Shown piece by piece: positions 58,470 to 64,000 of a stretch of 64,000 nt of DNA. Below the pieces are notes generated by a model. It was given only the letters and a program-made list of their open reading frames with translations. It was not told the DNA's origin and ran no database searches. The translations under genes were made by a program, and so were the position numbers. Source of the stretch: Albifimbria verrucaria (Eukaryota; Ascomycota; Sordariomycetes; Hypocreales; Stachybotryaceae). The stretch lies in contig JAHREC010000013.1 of the NCBI GenBank assembly GCA_020081605.1, forward strand, positions 2,790,001 through 2,854,000. The letters run 5' to 3'. Each line of letters opens with the position of its first letter. The first letter of the stretch is position 1.

Positions 58470-59480
58470 TCAAGCAGCGAGCGCGGATCCTCCACCGCTA
58501 ACCTCGAAGCTGTGGCAACCCCGCTCGTGACGCTTCATGTTGCTGCGAACGCTGAAGGCCTTGCCACATCCAGCATGGGGGCACTTGAAGGGCTTCTCTC
58601 CCGTGTGCGAGTGGCTGTGGATCCGAAGGCTACTGGGTCGGCTGAAGGCCTTGTTGCAGGTCTGGCAGATGTAGCGATCCTGGCTTTGTGGGAAGGGGCC
58701 GCCGTGAGACGGGTTCATGTAGTGGTGATGATGTTGCCATGGGTGTGGACCGGGGCGGGAGCCATACCCATTGGGATGGCGAGAGGTGGAGGGAATGATT
58801 GAGGAAGCGGTCGTTGATAGTGAAGAGCAGACACCTGAGGCTGAGTGTGCGCAGCTGTGTAGTACGTTCCCATTGGTGGTTGGTTGATGTATGTAGCGGG
58901 TAAGGGCTGCTGGGCGTATGATGCTGGGGCGGGTGCTCGAGGCATACCAACAGTGGGAGGCTGGTGTCGCTGCTGCTGATCGCTCTCCAATGGAGGTGTC
59001 GTTTCGTGGTAATAGCCCGAAGGGCCGGAAGCATTAGAGAACTGGCTGACGGACTTGCTTGTTGGAGAGCAGGTATCAAACGAGGCATCTGTGCTCATGG
59101 GTGGTGATGGAGGCAGAATCCTGGGCTGGGCAGGCTTTGCAGAGTCCGAGTGGTGTCGAGATTCCGACTTGGAGTATGAGCCTTCTTGCCGGCGTTGTAC
59201 AAGATCTATTGACGGGTACTGTTAGTCTAGAACACAGGCAGGCGAGAACTACGGTCAGCATACCTTCAAGTCTTGAAGAAGGGCCAAGCGAGGTGGGTGA
59301 AGACTCGCTTGTGGGTGAGCCGGCATCAGCCAGCCCCAGGAGGTTAGAGATAGAAGGCAACGAACACCTTGAGTCTTCCATCGGGGGCGAAGGAGGAGGC
59401 TGAGGCGGTTGTGTGAAGCTGCTGTATCGTCCACTCTGAGGCATGTTGTAGTGTTGAGGCGATAGTAGGGTAGTGGCCAT
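58470..59480 (-). CDS. mtfA: C2H2 zinc finger transcription factor, MtfA-like
   Basis: Probable orthologue of Aspergillus MtfA, a nuclear regulator of secondary metabolism and development. Exons 59480-59264 and 59205-58470 with a 58-nt intron; about 317 residues. The N-terminus is Gln/Pro/Ser-rich and carries the conserved SLPSISNLLGLAD motif. Two C2H2 fingers occupy the C-terminus: YICQTCNKAFSRPSSLRIHS and HSHTGEKPF linker, then KCPHAGCGKAFSVRSNMKRH followed by ERGC. The pattern, ending shortly after the second finger, is typical of MtfA rather than NsdC or other C2H2 factors. One break near 58736 lacks a single base; correction joins HGN to HHHHYMNPSHGGPF and puts the fingers in frame with the N-terminal part. 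Without it the protein would stop before both fingers. No neighbouring biosynthetic genes suggest a local target. Confidence 0.82.
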
Positions 59481-62400
59481 ATTATTCGAGTACGCAGGAT
59501 TAGAATGAATTGTGGTTGCGTGGTCTTCGTGGTCGTTGCTCTTTGCGGCAGGCGAAGAGAGAAAGCGTAAATGGTGAGGTATTAGTAAAGGGCAGGATCC
59601 GATCGATCTGTGAGGATGTGTATTGTAGTCGAGGATAAAGATATGATTACGTTGAGAGAGATGAGTATGAGTCCAAAAGGGCTGAAGGATGCCTTTGGGG
59701 GTTGTGAAAGTATAAGTACTGGATGTCGACAACAGGCCCAGTCTTCCCAAATGAGGATGGAGCGGGCGGGTGGGAAGCGGTATATCAGATCTGTAAATCA
59801 CAGACGATGATCCCGGGGAGGCCTTGCTGCAAGGCCAGGTAACAAATTGGGTGTGGGTCGCCGTGCTGGGACGGCTATGCTGTTGAAACTGTCAGAACCT
59901 GGGACGAAAATGCTCATCTACCGCTATTGTCCTCGAGGCCCAAGGCGGAGGAGAAGGCAGTTGGAACGAGGGTATATAAATCGAACAGGGACCAGGAGGA
60001 GGGAGGGTGGCCACCACACCAGGGAGTGCTTTTCATTTTTGGAGACCAAGCCACCCCTTTCTGCTGACACGCCTCCTCCTCCCACTTCCCATAGTGCCCA
60101 GGAGGGGCTTTAATATCTGTCGATGGCGGCATGAGCAGCACTTGGCTTCCGCATGCCCATGTCGAGGAGATGTTAGAGCCAAAGCTGTGACCCCAGATGG
60201 GGGTATTCTAAGTGGGGACCCCACAGGGTGTGGCATATGAAGTAGGGGAGGCTAATCGTCCCCAAGCTTGTCATCATGGATCGCACTCGTCAAACGGTCG
60301 GGTGGGTATTGGCGACTAGAAGAGGAAGGGATACCCATTGCAAAGATCTTCGTCCCCTGTCACGGCTTTTTCCATTACCCTTAGGGTGTCGTCTTCCCAA
60401 GCTCTGGAGATCTCCGTTATGCGCAAATCGTCTCATCTCATAACTCACACTTCATGCTGGCTCTAACCCGTTGTTACTGCACGCCAAGTTAGTGGTCCAA
60501 GTCCACAATCCTTGCCACCTCCATTCTCAATGGGCACCCTGGCGGGGTGCAATGCATGCAAAATCTCGGGTGACAGTTACCAGAATAGGACCTCATTGCC
60601 GTCCCTTGGGTAGCCTTGCACACCCCTAATCATTTCTGGGGCTTGCCTGTCTGGACCTTGCGACACTGGCTTCCACCAAATGTCCCTGAATTCTGCACCG
60701 TAACGATGCTGACCCTCTCATGGTCTGAGTGCCTATCCTTTCACTCCACTGAAAGGAACCATCACTTGAGACGATCCAGGATTCGATCAACCTCATGGCA
60801 GCAGCTTATGCGACCGGATTGCTGGACCTATCTTATGCCGGTATGCTATCTTCCTCAAATTCGTTTTACAGGCCTTTTTCTTCATGCTCATCTATGGCTG
60901 AGTGTCATGATAAGCATAGTCGTTGAAGCTGGCGATCCGATACTCTTGGATGCGGAGAATCAGTTCAGAAGCGGATTGGCGAGTTGTAGCGATGTCTTCT
61001 CTAATGGCGGCGTAAGGATGAGCCTAGTTGTCGATTCGTCGTATGAGACCTAGACCAGCAACATCAAGGTCATGCCAAACCCTACATTCTGTGTACGTCC
61101 CATGTCTATCTACGTATTGAATCCCTTCCCTGATGGACGGCTTGAGGAGTGTGTATTGCCAAGGGTCCCAAGGTTGAAAAGACGAGTATAGCATCCAGGA
61201 ATGGTATGCTGGGGTAAGCATGGCTCGGCGTCGGAACACCAGGTATGTTTCGCTAGATCTACAGGAGATGCACGTCGACATGCAACCTAGCAAAACTCAA
61301 GGCTGTACGAAGATGGCTGTCTGAAAGGCGAGGAGCAACCCAGGCCGAGACAAGTGTGACCCGTTGATCCCCGTCAGATGCTGGGTAAAAGGTTATTGGT
61401 GGACAAGGACCGACCACTTGGGTGGTGGGTTCTCAGCCCTCCAAACACCTGCATCCTGGAAGCTGGCTCGGGCTCATGATCGACCTGGCATAGAGGGCCG
61501 GGAGGCCAGAAATGGACAAGGCACGCAGCGCCACGAGGTCGTCTCCGAAGCGAAGGTAACAGGGAAACGAGCCCTGCTTGAACACCAAGTTCAAAGGCAC
61601 ATGGTTAACAATCTGTCATTCCTGCGTCAGCACTACTCCATGCAAATGGCCGCATATGCACCGAACACCGGGAGCAATTGAATAGTTGCCGACGAGTTAA
61701 GGTTTGAACTCGAATGCGTTGTCGTTATGGCCTTGTGAGACATTTTGCCCGTTGTAACTTGCACTAGCCTTGGCAGCACGTGTGTCGTCAAGCCCATATG
61801 TCTTCTTTTGCTTAACAGGGGCCTCGGCTTGTTGATCGCCTGCCAACGGTGTGGCCCAGCCCCGCAACGGAACACGAGGGTTCGAACGAAGCCTAAGATG
61901 AAAAGCTGGGCACAGTACCGGTGATCTAACCCAAAAGGTAGCTAATCGAGCCGCGTCCCAGTGTAGTCCTGCTCCTGTAAGGAGGTACCCATCTCGGCAG
62001 ATGTTCCTCACAGTAGCGTGGAAATAAAAAGCAATTGATTTGGGGGTTTTCTTTGTGTGTGTACCAACCTAGCACATCGCGACCGCAGCAACAGTGATTT
62101 TTATGCGCCGGATGCATCGAGATTGCAAGTCGCCCTTCAATATTGTGCAGCCAAGCGCAAGGCTTCCAATTTCTCATCCCCAGCCGTTCATGGCAAAGGA
62201 AATGTGGGTGGTCAAGTTCTTTGGGATCAGCAGATGGTGGACAATGCTTACAGCATGCTCGAACATGGCAGCAATACGTGAATCCGGTCAAACAGGGCGT
62301 GGTGCAGCGCTGCGGCATGGAAGGGTAAGCAAAAGAGACGGTTCCATGCTGATGAGTGAATTGCTCATGGCAGTACAGGGGTTGGCTTGGTGGTGGCTAG

Positions 62401-64000
62401 GAACGATACCTGATTCCTGGACTGCGGCTAGCTTTTGGGAGGGGTGTCGTCAATGTCATGCCGAGAACTTTGTGCAACGGTCGTACTTCGGTGCCTCTCT
62501 GTGACCCTTGCTAGGCTGGGGTGATTGACAGATGGTTGGTGACTTCTCATGCTCAACTGTTGCCCATAGGATTCGGCGTATTGTCTGTCCATCTGGTAGG
62601 CTGACTGCAATACCAGCTCTGCCCTTGGATGGGAACCCAGTCGCTCGTGTGCGTCCTGGATATGACCGCCCGGGTTGATGTAATTTATTCCGGACCTGCT
62701 ATACCATGGTAATACGTCAGGCTAGGAGGCAATAGCACATGCCAGTTCAGCAGGTCGCCTGGTGCACGCTCCGGTGAGAGGGCTAGTGCAGGAAGCGTGC
62801 CATTCTCAGACCCGTCTCAAGATGCCGTGTGCAGCTCATTACTCACCCAGATGATTGCGTGGCTGACGGGCCAAGCCGAGGAAGCCAACAGCCCAGCCGT
62901 CGGACGGAAGGGCCAACGGGCATGCCATGTGGTATGGGATATGTCATAATGCTGTTGGCGAAGCGCACACTTCACCATGTCATCCCGGTCTATTGTGTGT
63001 GATTGCCACCTTGTGTAGGCATTCCGTGGTAACTTTGAGCCAAAACAGTACAGCACCAGAATCCGCCGTTCTGGTCAGATCTGAGTGGCCCATTGACCTT
63101 GGGCCCCTGTAGTGATCGCGGACTTTAGTGCCGGGGAGGATTTCAGAATAGTCTAGAGGGGGAGGATGATTGCGTCGATCATGGCAAGGGTCAGATAGCC
63201 GCGGCCCTAGACAGGGAGGGCTGTCACTGGCCTCACGTGTATTCGTACATCAACCGGGACACGTCGTACCTGCTATGCGACCAACCCATTTCTTGCCGGC
63301 TCGGCGGGAGTGAAGAAAGGAGACAGGAGGGCGGGAATTTTGGTTGGGTGCAAAAGCACGAGGACATGGAGACTGGTGGCTGAGGTGGGAATAAAACGGT
63401 AAGCCACGTCATTGCAGATAAGGGCACGTGAAGGTCTTGGGTGGTCACACAAGAGCAAGCACATACCAGCACCTACCCTATAATACAGCAACCTAAGGTC
63501 AATCAATGTATGTATGCAGCTATCTTGGGGTAAACACCCAAGACTGGTGGCAGTTGGCATAATTACCCGTCACATACCGGTGCGCTATGGGCTTAGTTTA
63601 TCCCATCAGTCGATTGGGGCGAAATAGGGGGAATGTAGGCAAAGGTTATAGGTGTGAATGACAGTCTTGACGGTGGTCAATGGTTGATCCGCGGACAAAC
63701 TACTTTAGCATCGGCAGCCTTTTTGACTTTTTCTTTCTTTTTCTTTTTCTTCCTTCTTTTTTGTCCACTCACACACCTGGACGGACTGGGTTAAAGTAAA
63801 CGGAAAAGGAGATGAAAGGAAAGCCTTACCAGCAGTGGGGCTGGGTCACCCGCTAACGAGCCACGCAAAGCTGGACTACCCAAGCCACACTGCCCGTACC
63901 TGACGTAGCGTGCCTTACATAATGTTTAGTAGAAACGGTATCTTCCGTCAAACTGGCCGCTAAGCGAACCAAGTCGTCATTCGGGTTGTCCGTTCGCGCG
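59481..64000. other. 4.5 kb at the right end without a supportable gene
   Basis: The left part is the promoter side of the mtfA-like gene. ORFs are short or overlapping and lack motifs. A TATATAAA sequence at 59973 on the plus strand is not followed by a convincing ORF. A pyrimidine-rich tract at 63719-63766 may be a promoter for a gene starting beyond the window. Confidence 0.4.
63719..63766 (+). promoter_or_regulatory. Pyrimidine tract near the right edge
   Basis: A T/C-rich stretch with repeated CTTTTT and TTTCTTTC elements. It resembles the core-promoter tracts seen upstream of real genes in this window. The putative downstream gene would lie outside the sequence. Confidence 0.25.

Noticed and set aside
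1470..59480. Programmed ribosomal frameshifting as the cause of the frame breaks
   Set aside because: No common slippery heptamer or downstream structure; the sites are simply short homopolymers in unrelated genes, and known fungal homologues do not frameshift.
1470..59480. RIP or pseudogene decay as the cause of the frame breaks
   Set aside because: RIP makes C-to-T changes, not deletions, and the affected genes show no excess of premature stops outside the frame jumps.

Overview
The window is nuclear DNA from a filamentous ascomycete (Pezizomycotina), most likely a Sordariomycete and possibly Hypocreales. The evidence is many 50-120 nt introns with GTANGT donors, CTAAC-type branch sites and YAG acceptors, pyrimidine-rich tracts upstream of start codons, and fungal versions of every recognisable gene (MtfA-type zinc finger, NIMA kinase, NUO-20.8, Spp1, Tom5). 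The species call is inference; no rDNA or other marker gene is present.

Layout. The left part (1-15.8 kb) is gene-poor: POP7 (RNase P/MRP subunit), a DUF3237 protein and a secreted CAP/PR-1 protein, separated by 5.7 and 6.5 kb without a supportable gene. The centre (15.8-46.8 kb) is a dense housekeeping block: NDUFA8/NUO-20.8 (-), NUP57 (+), TOM5 (-), glycine decarboxylase P protein (+), SQT1-type WD40 (-), a single-pass membrane protein (-), SPP1 PHD protein (-), SCO1 (+), a CECR5-type HAD hydrolase (+), choline kinase (+), an ankyrin-BTB protein (-), NIMA kinase (+) and a CNL1-like BLOC-1 coiled-coil protein (-). The right part (46.8-64 kb) is again gene-poor, with one tRNA-Val(AAC) and an MtfA-like C2H2 transcription factor.

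Functional reading. The genes do not form a biosynthetic cluster. Four, probably five, neighbours serve mitochondria (complex I subunit, Tom5, glycine cleavage P protein, Sco1, HAD protein with a presequence-like N-terminus). NDUFA8/NUP57 and SPP1/SCO1 share short divergent promoters; NUP57/TOM5, GLDC/SQT1, choline kinase/ankyrin-BTB and NIMA/CNL1-like are convergent.

The most important observation concerns the sequence itself. Fourteen of the seventeen protein genes have reading-frame breaks (about 33 sites). At each one, conserved protein continues in the next frame if one (occasionally two) bases are added, nearly always to a C or G run. After that correction every spliced CDS length is a multiple of three. 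By eye I found no G or C run longer than five in the window, while A/T runs reach 10-11. This points to systematic homopolymer under-calling in the assembly rather than pseudogenes. Gene boundaries given below allow for these breaks. I found no convincing previously undescribed biological system.
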